64,000 bases of DNA from Flavobacteriaceae bacterium. Lineage in GTDB: Bacteria; Bacteroidota; Bacteroidia; Flavobacteriales; Flavobacteriaceae. The notes under the pieces are model-generated. The model was not told the DNA's origin and did no database searches. It was given only the letters and a program-made list of their open reading frames with translations. The stretch spans positions 1-64,000 of the forward strand of contig JAKIUU010000006.1 of assembly GCA_021647405.1 (NCBI GenBank), written 5' to 3'. A program made the position numbers and the translations under genes. Positions 51,328 through 60,727 of this stretch are shown in pieces (position 1 is the stretch's first letter; every line of letters begins with the position of its first letter).

Positions 51328-53703
51328 TTATTTTGGACTTAAAACCAACTTGTCTTTAGATTTTATAACCGTTTGTTTATTCATCAGCATGGGTCTAAAC
51401 TGCCCCTTTATGTACATTTTGGCTTGGTCTTTATAATGCTTGCTAAACGGGTTACCCGATTGCCCCGTGGGTAGAATACTCACACTGTTTTCTATATCAG
51501 AAAAATCTATGACACGGCGTGTAGAAGGCCCTGCATGCACCTTGTATAATCCTTTGTCATTAAGGTTAAACATAAGATTGTTAATTACCTCGCGTGCCCC
51601 AGAGGCCTCAAAAGGACCTACATTTAAGAAACTGCTAAAAATAGGGGCTTTTTTGGTAATGGCATGGACGTGTTCTAGACTGTGTACTTTGTTCCACGTC
51701 CATTTATTTACATCTTTGCCTAATTGCATTTTTAAATCGCTAATAGTTTCTGTAAAAGCCGTAGTTAAAATATCTTGACGTGTTTCTGTTTTATCATTAG
51801 TTAAAACATTGTCCCACCAAACAGAACTGCCATTTTGAATCTGTTTAGACTCCATAATTTTAGCGATGTCTGTCCGCATAAATTGCGCAAAACCCTCTTC
51901 ACCCAGTTCATCTGCATAGGTTTTGTGCATCACTTTATATACCCATTTATAATAAATGGTTGGGGCTATATTTTTTAACTGATTGTTGCCATCCCATTTT
52001 TTTAGGACTTCTAAAGCTTTTTTTTCAAGAGGATTAAGGTTTTTACTTTTTGACAAAATACTTACTAAAACAGCTGTATTGTCTGGGGTTTCAGACGATT
52101 TAACACCGGTAATCATCTTTTTAAAATCGACTTTGCTGAATTTTTCTTTACTTTCAAGAATACCAACTATACGCTTAGCACGATCTTTTGGCAAATAATA
52201 ACCCGGATAAAAATAACCCCCATCAATACTGTCGGGTTGGTTGTTGGCCGAATACACATAACCCCAAGGCGGATTAATAGCTTGCGGGTTTTTAGAAAAA
52301 TCTAAATATTTTATTGGTTCATCGTTACCACTGGCACCATCTAACACAAATTTTGGATTGACGCCCTCATTAAATCGGTATAATTTACCCGAAGCCCACC
52401 ACGCAATATTATTATCGGCATCGCCATACATCACATTTAAGCCCGGTGCGTGAATTAACGCGGCCCCTTTTTGAAATTCTTGAATGTTTGTGGCGTGACT
52501 CATAGTATACATCGCTTTGAGCGTTTTTATAGGAAACTGTGTGTAAATCCAATGCATGGCCAATGGTGCTTTGTCTTTTATACCAGCTATTACATCATTC
52601 ATTATGGGGCCGTGTTTAGAATAACGGACTTTCATAATAATATCATTGCCTTTTTTAACCTTAATGATTTTTGTTTTAGTTACAAAATCTTGCCAGCCTT
52701 CGGGTGTTTTATATTGATTTTCATTTTCAGGATTAACGCTTTCGCGATAAAAATCGAGATCATCATTTTCAAACATCGTCAAACCATAAGCAATGCGGTG
52801 GTTATGGCCAAGTAAAGGAAAAGGAATACCTGCTAGGTGGTAGCCATATATTTCGTAATCGGGTGTTTTTAAATAAGCTTCGTACCAAACTCCTGGTTGC
52901 GCATAACTCATATGTGGGTCATTAGCAAACAGCACTTTTCCTGTAGCCGATTTACTGGGACCCACCACCCAACTATTACTCCCAATAAAAGGGCTTGGTA
53001 TCTGATTAGCAACCATATTTGCAACTTCGGCTATCGGACTCGCAATGTTTTGATAGTTATTGTGAATCAAGGTCGTGTTTGGATCAGGCTTTAAACCGAG
53101 TTCCTCTAAATAAAGGGGCTTTAGATTTTTCTTTACTTCGGTAAAAAACGGATCTGCCTTTTGAGCCATGGCAAAACTAAAGGACATATAGCCAAATACA
53201 TTATACACATCGTTAATGGTATAATGTGTTTTTTTAGTGCCTGTTATAAGGTATTCAACTGGCGTAGGGCCCTTATCAATAAATTGATTGATACCGTTTA
53301 AATAAGCTTGTGTATATTTATATTGTTGGGTGTTTTTATCTAACTCTAATACGGCCTTTTTTGAGGCTTCCTCCAATCCCATACTGGCAAAAAATTTATC
53401 GGTTTCAATTAAATCTTTACCAAATATTTCTGATAAACGCCCTGGGGCTATACGCCTGATAACTTCCATTTGCCACAAACGGTCTTGCGCATGTACATAA
53501 CCCAAAGCCGTATAAGCATCAGGCTGATTTTGGGCATAAATATGTGGCACACCATAAGTGTCGTAATAAACTTCAACCTTATCTGACAAACCTTTTAGCT
53601 TTAAATTGCCACTGTATTGGGGTTTTAAACTGTTTACAAAATACCATAAGCCTAGGGCCAGTATTACAACGATGGTGAGGAATACTTTGAGAAATTTTTT
53701 CAT
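51328..53703 (-). CDS. Penicillin-acylase family Ntn hydrolase
   Basis: 791 residues. N-terminal membrane anchor or signal (FLKVFLTIVVILALGLWYFV). Precursor-type layout: alpha part to G241, then the self-cleavage site G241-S242 in IGSNSWVVGPS, where Ser242 becomes the N-terminal nucleophile. Residues VLFANDPHMSYAQPG follow as in the family. The group includes penicillin G acylases, N-acyl-homoserine lactone acylases and cyclic-lipopeptide acylases; the natural substrate here is unknown. A -7-like TATATTTG lies at 53732-53739 (minus). Confidence 0.92.
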   Translation of the reverse strand: MKKFLKVFLTIVVILALGLWYFVNSLKPQYSGNLKLKGLSDKVEVYYDTYGVPHIYAQNQPDAYTALGYVHAQDRLWQMEVIRRIAPGRLSEIFGKDLIETDKFFASMGLEEASKKAVLELDKNTQQYKYTQAYLNGINQFIDKGPTPVEYLITGTKKTHYTINDVYNVFGYMSFSFAMAQKADPFFTEVKKNLKPLYLEELGLKPDPNTTLIHNNYQNIASPIAEVANMVANQIPSPFIGSNSWVVGPSKSATGKVLFANDPHMSYAQPGVWYEAYLKTPDYEIYGYHLAGIPFPLLGHNHRIAYGLTMFENDDLDFYRESVNPENENQYKTPEGWQDFVTKTKIIKVKKGNDIIMKVRYSKHGPIMNDVIAGIKDKAPLAMHWIYTQFPIKTLKAMYTMSHATNIQEFQKGAALIHAPGLNVMYGDADNNIAWWASGKLYRFNEGVNPKFVLDGASGNDEPIKYLDFSKNPQAINPPWGYVYSANNQPDSIDGGYFYPGYYLPKDRAKRIVGILESKEKFSKVDFKKMITGVKSSETPDNTAVLVSILSKSKNLNPLEKKALEVLKKWDGNNQLKNIAPTIYYKWVYKVMHKTYADELGEEGFAQFMRTDIAKIMESKQIQNGSSVWWDNVLTNDKTETRQDILTTAFTETISDLKMQLGKDVNKWTWNKVHSLEHVHAITKKAPIFSSFLNVGPFEASGAREVINNLMFNLNDKGLYKVHAGPSTRRVIDFSDIENSVSILPTGQSGNPFSKHYKDQAKMYIKGQFRPMLMNKQTVIKSKDKLVLSPK

Positions 53704-53731
53704 TTAATTGCTATATTTTTACTTGATGACT

Positions 53732-53739
53732 CAAATATA
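53732..53739 (-). promoter_or_regulatory. Putative -7 box of the penicillin-acylase gene
   Basis: Minus strand TATATTTG, exact TAnnTTTG match, 28 bp upstream of the ATG. Confidence 0.5.
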
Positions 53740-53794
53740 AAAGATTAAGCTGATTAATAGACTAGAATTAAATAAAATTTAGCTGGTTTATACG

Positions 53795-53935
53795 TGCTAT
53801 TTTAATAGCACCCCCTCGCTGGTGTGCGCCTCTTGCGCGTACCAATGATTAAAAAATAAGACCTCCTAGGTTTTAAAAACCTAGGAGGTCTCTGTAATAT
53901 CTCTTTATAAACTACCACGCTATAATAGGCGTGGT
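53795..53935. repeat. Palindrome cluster in the 53704-54011 spacer
   Basis: 308-bp spacer without a gene. Besides the promoter box at 53732 and the cox terminator at 53959 it holds TGCTATT-TT-AATAGCA (53795-53810), a 33-bp perfect palindrome around AGACCTCCTAGG (53859-53891), and ACCACGC...GCGTGGT (53914-53935). The 33-bp type is a recurring flavobacterial spacer repeat, as far as I remember. Confidence 0.65.
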
Positions 53936-53958
53936 GGGATTGGTGGGGTTAATCATAT

Positions 53959-53993
53959 AAAAAAGCCTCAAAACAGTATTTTGAAGCTTTTTT
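53959..53993 (-). terminator. Terminator of the ACIII-cox cluster
   Basis: AAAAAAGCCTCAAAA / TTTTGAAGCTTTTTT, about 15 bp with a mismatch and a 5-nt loop, 19 bp beyond the coxA stop; T-runs on both strands. Confidence 0.8.
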
Positions 53994-54011
53994 ATAGTTG
54001 TCAAATTGCTT

Positions 54012-55781
54012 TTATAACATTTCTTCGTCTGGTCTGGCAGGGACTACCTGTGGGGTAAAATCCTGACCATCGTAAAATTCGCCATTTTCATCTGTTTTGC
54101 TATAATCATAAGCCCAACGGTGCACTTCTGGTATTTCGCCTGGCCAATTGCCATGTATGTGCTCTACTGGGGTTGTCCATTCTAATGAATTAGATTTCCA
54201 AGGATTTTTAGGAGCTATAGGTCCTTTCTTCATACTAAAAAAGAAGTTGGCAAAAAAGAGTATTTGTGCCAATCCGCCAATTATGGCAAATATTGTAATA
54301 ACATGATTTATATGTAATAAATCGTCAAAAATAGGAAATGCTGAATTGGTATAATAACGTCTTGGCAAACCTGCCAATCCAAGAAAATGCATCGGGAAGA
54401 ATACACCATAAGAGGCTATTATGGTGAGCCAAAAGTGCATATAACCCAAGTTTTTATTCATCATTCTGCCATACATTTTAGGAAACCAATGGTAAATACC
54501 TGCAAACATGCCTAAAATAGCCGAAACGCCCATTACCAAATGGAAATGTGCCACCACAAACATGGTATCGTGCACGTTAATATCTAAAGCGCTATCGCCC
54601 AGAACAATACCTGTAAGACCTCCTGTTATAAAGGTTGAAACCAATCCTATAGAAAATAACATAGCAGGATTGAGCTGTAAATTGCCTTTCCATAAAGTCG
54701 TTATATAATTAAAGGCTTTAACAGCCGATGGGATGGCAATGAGCAGTGTGGTAAAGGTAAATACCGACCCTAAAAACGGATTCATTCCTGTTACAAACAT
54801 ATGATGCCCCCAAACGATAGTTGATAAAAAAGCAATGGCAATAATTGAACCTATCATGGCGCGGTATCCAAAAATTGGTTTACGCGAATTGGTGGCAATA
54901 ATTTCTGATGTTATGCCCAAAGCAGGCAGCAGAACGATATATACCTCAGGATGGCCTAAAAACCAAAACAGGTGTTCAAATAAAATGGGCGAACCGCCTT
55001 GGTAGTGTAATACTTCGCCTTGAATAAAAATATCTGACAAATAAAAAGATGTGCCAAAACTACGGTCGAAAATCAACAATAAAGCTGCCGATAATAAAAC
55101 TGGGAATGATACCACGCCAATAATTGCTGTTACAAAAAAGGCCCAAATAGTTAAAGGTAAACGGGTCATTTTCATACCAATGGTACGTAAATTTAGAACT
55201 GTAACAATGTAATTTAAAGCACCTAATAATGAAGAAGCAATAAAAATAGCCATTGAAATCAACCACAATGTCATACCTAATCCAGAACCAGGCATGGCCT
55301 GTGGTAAAGCACTTAAAGGTGGATAAATTGTCCATCCTGCAGAAGCAGGTCCTGTTTCAATAAAAAGTGATGAGACCATGATAACACTTGATAAGAAAAA
55401 CAGCCAATATGAAATCATATTTAAAAGTCCCGAAGCCATATCGCGGGCGCCAATTTGCAAAGGAATGAGCAGGTTGCTAAAAGTACCACTTAAACCAGCT
55501 GTTAGTACAAAAAATACCATTATTGTACCGTGTATGGTCACCAAAGACAGGTACATATCTGGTGTCATAACGCCACCGTCTTGACCGCGACCTAGAAAAG
55601 CTTCAATTAAACTAAAAGAGGTGTCTGGATATGATAACTGCAAACGGAATAGCATAGACATAAACAGCCCTATAAGTCCCATAAACATACCTGTAATAAG
55701 GTATTGTTTGGCTATCATTTTATGATCTTTACTAAAAATGTATTTGGTTACAAAAGTCTCTTTATGATGGTGTTCAGACAT
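54012..55781 (-). CDS. coxA: Cytochrome c oxidase subunit I
   Basis: 589 residues, 12 or more membrane segments. Heme-copper motifs: heme a ligand in VTIHGTIMVFF, CuB site and cross-linked Tyr in WFLGHPEVYIVLLP, the CuB His pair in WGHHMFVTGM, and the heme a3/a ligands in VVAHFHLVMG. A-type oxidase with the K-channel Tyr in HPEVY. Last gene of the locus, 26 bp after coxB. No subunit III gene follows. Confidence 0.97.
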   Translation of the reverse strand: MSEHHHKETFVTKYIFSKDHKMIAKQYLITGMFMGLIGLFMSMLFRLQLSYPDTSFSLIEAFLGRGQDGGVMTPDMYLSLVTIHGTIMVFFVLTAGLSGTFSNLLIPLQIGARDMASGLLNMISYWLFFLSSVIMVSSLFIETGPASAGWTIYPPLSALPQAMPGSGLGMTLWLISMAIFIASSLLGALNYIVTVLNLRTIGMKMTRLPLTIWAFFVTAIIGVVSFPVLLSAALLLIFDRSFGTSFYLSDIFIQGEVLHYQGGSPILFEHLFWFLGHPEVYIVLLPALGITSEIIATNSRKPIFGYRAMIGSIIAIAFLSTIVWGHHMFVTGMNPFLGSVFTFTTLLIAIPSAVKAFNYITTLWKGNLQLNPAMLFSIGLVSTFITGGLTGIVLGDSALDINVHDTMFVVAHFHLVMGVSAILGMFAGIYHWFPKMYGRMMNKNLGYMHFWLTIIASYGVFFPMHFLGLAGLPRRYYTNSAFPIFDDLLHINHVITIFAIIGGLAQILFFANFFFSMKKGPIAPKNPWKSNSLEWTTPVEHIHGNWPGEIPEVHRWAYDYSKTDENGEFYDGQDFTPQVVPARPDEEML

Positions 55782-55807
55782 AAGTTGATTTTTTTAGTTG
55801 GTAATTA

Positions 55808-56827
55808 TTAATTTAGTACTTGTGCCAATGTTTTTTGAGAAGCTAACCAATCATTAAACTCTGATTCTTCTACAACAACAATTTTCATTTGCATATTATA
55901 GTGTGAAGATCCGCAAATTTTATTACAAAGTAACAAATAGTCAAAGGTATAAGGATCTTCTCCTTTTTCTTTACGCAATACATTTATGTTATTTACTTTG
56001 GTAATAATGTCTTCATTTTTACGCATTTCTACAGTTGTTACTGTTGGGGTAAATGCAAAATGTGTAGTCATACCAGGCACACAATTCATCTGTGCGCGAA
56101 AATGAGGCATGTATGCCGAATGAATTACGTCTTGAGACCTAAAATTAAAAACCACTTTACGCCCCTTAGGTAAATATAAAACACGTGAAGGGACATCGTC
56201 TAAAGCATAGCTATCTTTTAAATTAACACCCATGGTGTTTTTACCTTTTATATAACGCACATTTCCTTGCCCTAATGTGTTATCATTACCTGCATAACGT
56301 GCTTCCCACTGAAATTGTTTGGCATAAATTTCGATTACCAAGGGGTTTTCGGCGTCAGAAGAATCCATAACATCATTCCATGTCCATAAACCATACCCTA
56401 TCAATCCTGTTAAAACGATGGCTGGAATAATGGTCCAAATAAATTCTAACTTGGCACTGTCTGCAAAGAAAATGGCTTTTCTACCTTTTATACCTCTGTA
56501 TTTAAAAGTAAAATAATAAATTAAAAACTGTGTGATAAATTGTACCGTAAAGATGAGACACATTGTTATGATAAACAAATTATCGATGTGATGTCCTTCT
56601 AATGAGGCCGATAAACGGGGCAGCAATACATCGCGCCCCCTAAACATTGAAGTTAGCATGAGGCCGTAAATAAATACCATAAGGCCAAGCATTAACCAGC
56701 CGTTTATGTTATTTTCTTTTTCGGTTGCTGTAGCGTCTTTAACTTTTGTCAATCCTAATATCTTAACAAATTGCCAACAGGCAACTATTAAGGCAATAAA
56801 GATTAAAATAAAAAAAAGTGCATTCAT
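55808..56827 (-). CDS. coxB: Cytochrome c oxidase subunit II
   Basis: 339 residues. Three hydrophobic segments at about 3-20, 45-62 and 88-108, with a fourth near 131-148, then the periplasmic cupredoxin domain. KQFQWEARYAG holds the electron-entry Trp; the CuA site is C-N-K-I-C-G-S-S-H-Y-N-M with the two Cys, His and Met in register (the usual Glu between the Cys is Lys). No fused cytochrome c domain, so electrons must come from a separate carrier such as ActE or ActA. Confidence 0.96.
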   Translation of the reverse strand: MNALFFILIFIALIVACWQFVKILGLTKVKDATATEKENNINGWLMLGLMVFIYGLMLTSMFRGRDVLLPRLSASLEGHHIDNLFIITMCLIFTVQFITQFLIYYFTFKYRGIKGRKAIFFADSAKLEFIWTIIPAIVLTGLIGYGLWTWNDVMDSSDAENPLVIEIYAKQFQWEARYAGNDNTLGQGNVRYIKGKNTMGVNLKDSYALDDVPSRVLYLPKGRKVVFNFRSQDVIHSAYMPHFRAQMNCVPGMTTHFAFTPTVTTVEMRKNEDIITKVNNINVLRKEKGEDPYTFDYLLLCNKICGSSHYNMQMKIVVVEESEFNDWLASQKTLAQVLN

Positions 56828-56849
56828 AAATTATTGATTCTTGATTTTT

Positions 56850-58199
56850 TTAGTAATGGTAATGCTCACTTTCTTTCATAAATGGATTGCCCTTTGCATG
56901 TAATGGTGCTTTGGTTAAAGCATTAAATACAACATACACAAACAAACCTAAAAAGAAAAATACAGCACTAATTTCTGAAACGCCAACTTGCCAGTGGTTT
57001 CCTACAGTTCCTGGTGTAATCATTACGTAAATATCTACATAATGACCTATTAAAATAATAATTCCTGTTAAAATTATAAACCAAGGCAAACGTTTGTAAT
57101 CACTATTCATCAATATTAAAATTGGGAAAACAAAATTTAAGACAACCATTCCGATAAATAGGGGCTGGTATGTGCCTAAGAGTCTTGGTGTAAAATAAGC
57201 TGTTTCTTCGGGCATATTGGCATACCATATCAGCATGAATTGTGAAAACCATAAATAGGTCCAAAAAATACTAAATCCAAACATAAATTTGGCCAAATCA
57301 TGTAAATGACTGTCGTTTACATGGGGTAGAAATCCTTTCTGTCTCAAATAAATAGTTACCATTGCGATAACAGTAATAGCCGATACTATTAATGTTGAGA
57401 ATACATACCAACCAAATAAAGAACTTTGCCAGTGCGGTGTTAAAGACATGATCCAATCCCAAGACATTATAGATTCTGTTATGGCAAAGAATAGTAAGAA
57501 AAATACAGATGCTTTAAAATTCTTTTTATAATGTACTAAATTAGATGCTGTATCTTGTAAAAGCGAATGTTTTCTAGAAAAATAGCGGTAAAAATTCCAT
57601 CCCAATAAAAAGACAAAAGTACGAATCATCCAAAAAGGGATATTGAGCCACCAGCTTTTAGCCATTAAAATTTCGTCGTAATCTACACTTTGTGGGTCAT
57701 ATAAATCAGGGTTCATCCACACATATAAATGATTTCCGTGTGCGGCTGAAATTATTAAAAATGCCAACATAAATAAAGATCCAGGTAGCAAATAGGCAGT
57801 TATGCCTTCCATAACTCTAAAGAGCACAATAGACCAACCTGCTTGCGAGGCGTATTGAATGGCATAAAATGCCAAGGCACCTAAGGCAATCATAAAAAAG
57901 AAAAAAATGGCTATAAAAACAGCCGCCCAAGGTCTGTTTTGCATGGCGTGCAAGGCATGTGTAAGATGGGCTTCTTCAGTATTATCTTTTGCCTCTGTAT
58001 TGTGCTTATCTTCTTGAACTTTATGTGTTGTTACTTCTTTATGTGCTGTATCTGTTTGATGGTCTTGATTATGAGACATCATTTCTTTTACATCAGCTGT
58101 AGAACTAGGAACATTATAAAAGCTATAAGCCAAACCTAAAGCACCTAAAATCATTAAAACGATGGCTCCTAATCTTAATCTATTTGAAAAACTATACAT
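56850..58199 (-). CDS. actF: Alternative complex III subunit ActF
   Basis: 449 residues, about ten membrane segments, of the NrfD-related ActC/ActF type. After the first segment a periplasmic-looking loop of 50 residues (about 40-90) contains eight histidines (SHNQDHQTDTAHKE and similar). ActF with ActC forms the membrane part of quinol:cytochrome c oxidoreductase. 23 bp before coxB, 33 bp after actE. Confidence 0.93.
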   Translation of the reverse strand: MYSFSNRLRLGAIVLMILGALGLAYSFYNVPSSTADVKEMMSHNQDHQTDTAHKEVTTHKVQEDKHNTEAKDNTEEAHLTHALHAMQNRPWAAVFIAIFFFFMIALGALAFYAIQYASQAGWSIVLFRVMEGITAYLLPGSLFMLAFLIISAAHGNHLYVWMNPDLYDPQSVDYDEILMAKSWWLNIPFWMIRTFVFLLGWNFYRYFSRKHSLLQDTASNLVHYKKNFKASVFFLLFFAITESIMSWDWIMSLTPHWQSSLFGWYVFSTLIVSAITVIAMVTIYLRQKGFLPHVNDSHLHDLAKFMFGFSIFWTYLWFSQFMLIWYANMPEETAYFTPRLLGTYQPLFIGMVVLNFVFPILILMNSDYKRLPWFIILTGIIILIGHYVDIYVMITPGTVGNHWQVGVSEISAVFFFLGLFVYVVFNALTKAPLHAKGNPFMKESEHYHY

Positions 58200-58232
58200 A
58201 TCTTTTATATTCTATCTAATTTTTGATGTGTT

Positions 58233-58793
58233 TTATTGTTGCAAATCTGCTCTGAGTTTTTGTACATATTGAACTATTTGCCAACGCTCTTTATCTTTTA
58301 ATTGCGAGGCATGAGAGCCCATCATATTTCTACCATACATAATAACATGGTAAATAGTACCTTCGTTTATGTTTCTGTCTTTGTAATTTGGAATCCCTAA
58401 AAACTTTTCTCTTTGTGCTAAAACACCTTGGCCGTCTCCTTTAGGACCATGGCATGATATACAATAAATAGTGTACATTGCTTTTCCTTTGGCAAGATTT
58501 ACCTCGTTTACTTCTAAAGGTGATTTTATTGTTTTTCTAGCCAAATTATATCCTTCTTCTGAGTTTGGAATTTCATAAGGTCTTTCGCCTCTAAAAATAG
58601 TACCTTCAACAGGTGCTTGTGCTTCCATGCCATTTTTAAAATTAGGATTGGTTCCGTAGGTTTCATAACTAACCGCATTATACATGTCAGTACTGGCCAT
58701 GTAACGTACATTGGGTTTGCGTTTATCGCTGTAACAAGAACTCGAACCTATTGCTAATACAGTTATTATTACTATGTTAAATATATGTTTCAT
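58233..58793 (-). CDS. actE: Alternative complex III monoheme cytochrome c lipoprotein ActE
   Basis: 186 residues. Lipoprotein signal with the lipobox IGSSC (Cys about 20) and one heme motif C-I-S-C-H-G followed by PKGDGQG. Axial Met probably in GRNMMGSHASQL. It carries electrons from ActA/B toward the oxidase. Upstream neighbour actD is 5 bp away. Confidence 0.94.
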   Translation of the reverse strand: MKHIFNIVIITVLAIGSSSCYSDKRKPNVRYMASTDMYNAVSYETYGTNPNFKNGMEAQAPVEGTIFRGERPYEIPNSEEGYNLARKTIKSPLEVNEVNLAKGKAMYTIYCISCHGPKGDGQGVLAQREKFLGIPNYKDRNINEGTIYHVIMYGRNMMGSHASQLKDKERWQIVQYVQKLRADLQQ

Positions 58794-58798
58794 TGTTC

Positions 58799-59317
58799 TT
58801 ATGCTTTTGTTTTAATTTCTTTAGCACCCGATTTTTTTAGCAATGTTTCTAAATCACTGCTGTCGTCTTTTGTAAAAACTTCTACCATAAAATGATCGTC
58901 TGTTGTTCTTACATCTGGATTTTCGGCTTCTTTAAAAGGCCATAATTTACTGCGCATATAAAAAGTAATTACCATTAAGTGGGCCGCAAAAAATACTGTA
59001 AGTTCAAACATAATAGGCACAAAAGATGGCATATTCTCAGCAAAAGTAAAATTAGGTTTACCTCCTATATTCATAGGCCAATCTTGAATCATCATGTAAT
59101 TCATCATCCATACTGCAAAAGAAAGACCTATAACACCATAAATAAATGATGTAATAGCGATTCTTGTATTGGGAATACCCACAGCTTTTTCAAGACCATG
59201 AACAGGAAATGGTGTAAAAACTTCGTCTATATGATAGTCTGCATCTCTTAAGTCTTTAACAGCACTTAAGAGTACATCGTCATCATCAAATAGGGCTTGT
59301 ATAACTTTATGACTCAT
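58799..59317 (-). CDS. actD: Alternative complex III subunit ActD
   Basis: 172 residues, DUF3341. Start DDDDVLLSAVKDLRDADYHIDEVFTPFPVHG, two membrane segments (about 55-73 and 98-122). Small peripheral membrane subunit of the complex. Overlaps actC by 11 nt. Confidence 0.93.
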   Translation of the reverse strand: MSHKVIQALFDDDDVLLSAVKDLRDADYHIDEVFTPFPVHGLEKAVGIPNTRIAITSFIYGVIGLSFAVWMMNYMMIQDWPMNIGGKPNFTFAENMPSFVPIMFELTVFFAAHLMVITFYMRSKLWPFKEAENPDVRTTDDHFMVEVFTKDDSSDLETLLKKSGAKEIKTKA

Positions 59318-60704
59318 GATTTTCTTCTCTTAATTTTTTATAATTTTCTCCTGATGATTTTAAGATACTTTTTAATTCTGCTTGTGCAATTACTGGAAAT
59401 GTTCTGGAATACAGTAAAAATAGCACAAAGAAAAAGCCTATGGTACCAATAAATACGGCAATGTCAACATAAGTCGGTGAAAACATTGCCCACGTTGATG
59501 GTAAGTGCCCACGACTTAAATCGATTACAATAATATCAAAACGCTCAAACCACATACCTATGTTTATAACAATAGAAATAAAGAATGACCACATATAGCT
59601 TGTTCTTAATTTTTTAAACCAAAGGGATTGAGGGATAATAAAGTTACAGGTTATTAGTGCCCAAAATGCCCACCAATAGGGGCCTGTTGCAGCACCAACC
59701 GATAAGTATGTGTAATCTTCGTAACTACTACCACTGTACCATCCAATAAAAAATTCAGTTATATAGGCTACCGATACGATCCCTCCTGTAAGCAGAATTA
59801 CTTTATTCATATTTTCAATATGAATATTTGTAATATAAGCTTCTAAATTAGATACCTTACGCATAATTATTAGCAAGGTTTGTACCATGGCAAATCCAGA
59901 AAATATAGCACCCGCCACAAAATAAGGTGGAAAAATTGTACTGTGCCATCCGGGCATTATGGAAGTGGCAAAATCCATAGATACAATGGTGTGAACAGAC
60001 AATACCAAAGGTGTAGCCAAACCTGCTAAAACCAAAGACACCTCTTCAAAACGTTGCCAATCTTTTAACCTGCCAGACCATCCAAAACTCAACAAACTGT
60101 ATATCTTCTTTTGAAAAGGCTTTACAGCACGGTCTCTAAGCATTGCAAAATCTGGTAACAAGCCTGTGTACCAAAAGACTATTGACACAGATAGATATGT
60201 TGAGATTGCAAATACATCCCATAATAATGGTGAGTTAAAATTAACCCATAAGTTACCCAAAGCATTGGGCAATGGTAAAACGTAAAAAGCATTCCAAACA
60301 CGACCCATGTGTATTATTGGAAATAAACCTGCTTGAAAAACTGCAAAAATTGTCATTGCTTCTGCCGAACGGTTGATACCCATACGCCATTTTTGACGGA
60401 ATAATAAAAGTACTGCCGAAATCAATGTCCCAGCATGACCAATACCTACCCACCATACAAAGTTGGTAATATCCCAAGCCCAGTTTATTTTATTATTTAA
60501 ACCCCATACGCCTATACCAGTTCCTATGGTATACATAATTGCGCCTAGCCCATATAAAAAGGCTGTTAAAGCTATTAAAAATGCAATCCACCATAATTTG
60601 TTTGCTTTACCTTCAACAGGCGCTGCAACATCATTAGTAATATCATGGAAACTTTTATTACCAGTAATTAAGGGTTCTCTTATGGGTGCTTCGTAATGAG
60701 ACAT
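59307..60704 (-). CDS. actC: Alternative complex III subunit ActC (NrfD-like)
   Basis: 465 residues, about ten membrane segments. The NrfD-type segment WVGIGHAGTLISAVLLLFRQKWR and RSAEAMTIFAVFQAGLFPIIHMGR are conserved in polysulfide-reductase-type quinol subunits; it most likely holds the quinol site next to the ActB iron-sulfur clusters. 23 bp after actB and 11-nt overlap with actD. Confidence 0.95.
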   Translation of the reverse strand: MSHYEAPIREPLITGNKSFHDITNDVAAPVEGKANKLWWIAFLIALTAFLYGLGAIMYTIGTGIGVWGLNNKINWAWDITNFVWWVGIGHAGTLISAVLLLFRQKWRMGINRSAEAMTIFAVFQAGLFPIIHMGRVWNAFYVLPLPNALGNLWVNFNSPLLWDVFAISTYLSVSIVFWYTGLLPDFAMLRDRAVKPFQKKIYSLLSFGWSGRLKDWQRFEEVSLVLAGLATPLVLSVHTIVSMDFATSIMPGWHSTIFPPYFVAGAIFSGFAMVQTLLIIMRKVSNLEAYITNIHIENMNKVILLTGGIVSVAYITEFFIGWYSGSSYEDYTYLSVGAATGPYWWAFWALITCNFIIPQSLWFKKLRTSYMWSFFISIVINIGMWFERFDIIVIDLSRGHLPSTWAMFSPTYVDIAVFIGTIGFFFVLFLLYSRTFPVIAQAELKSILKSSGENYKKLREENHES

Positions 60705-60727
60705 AATCTGTTTTAAATCTTTATTAT

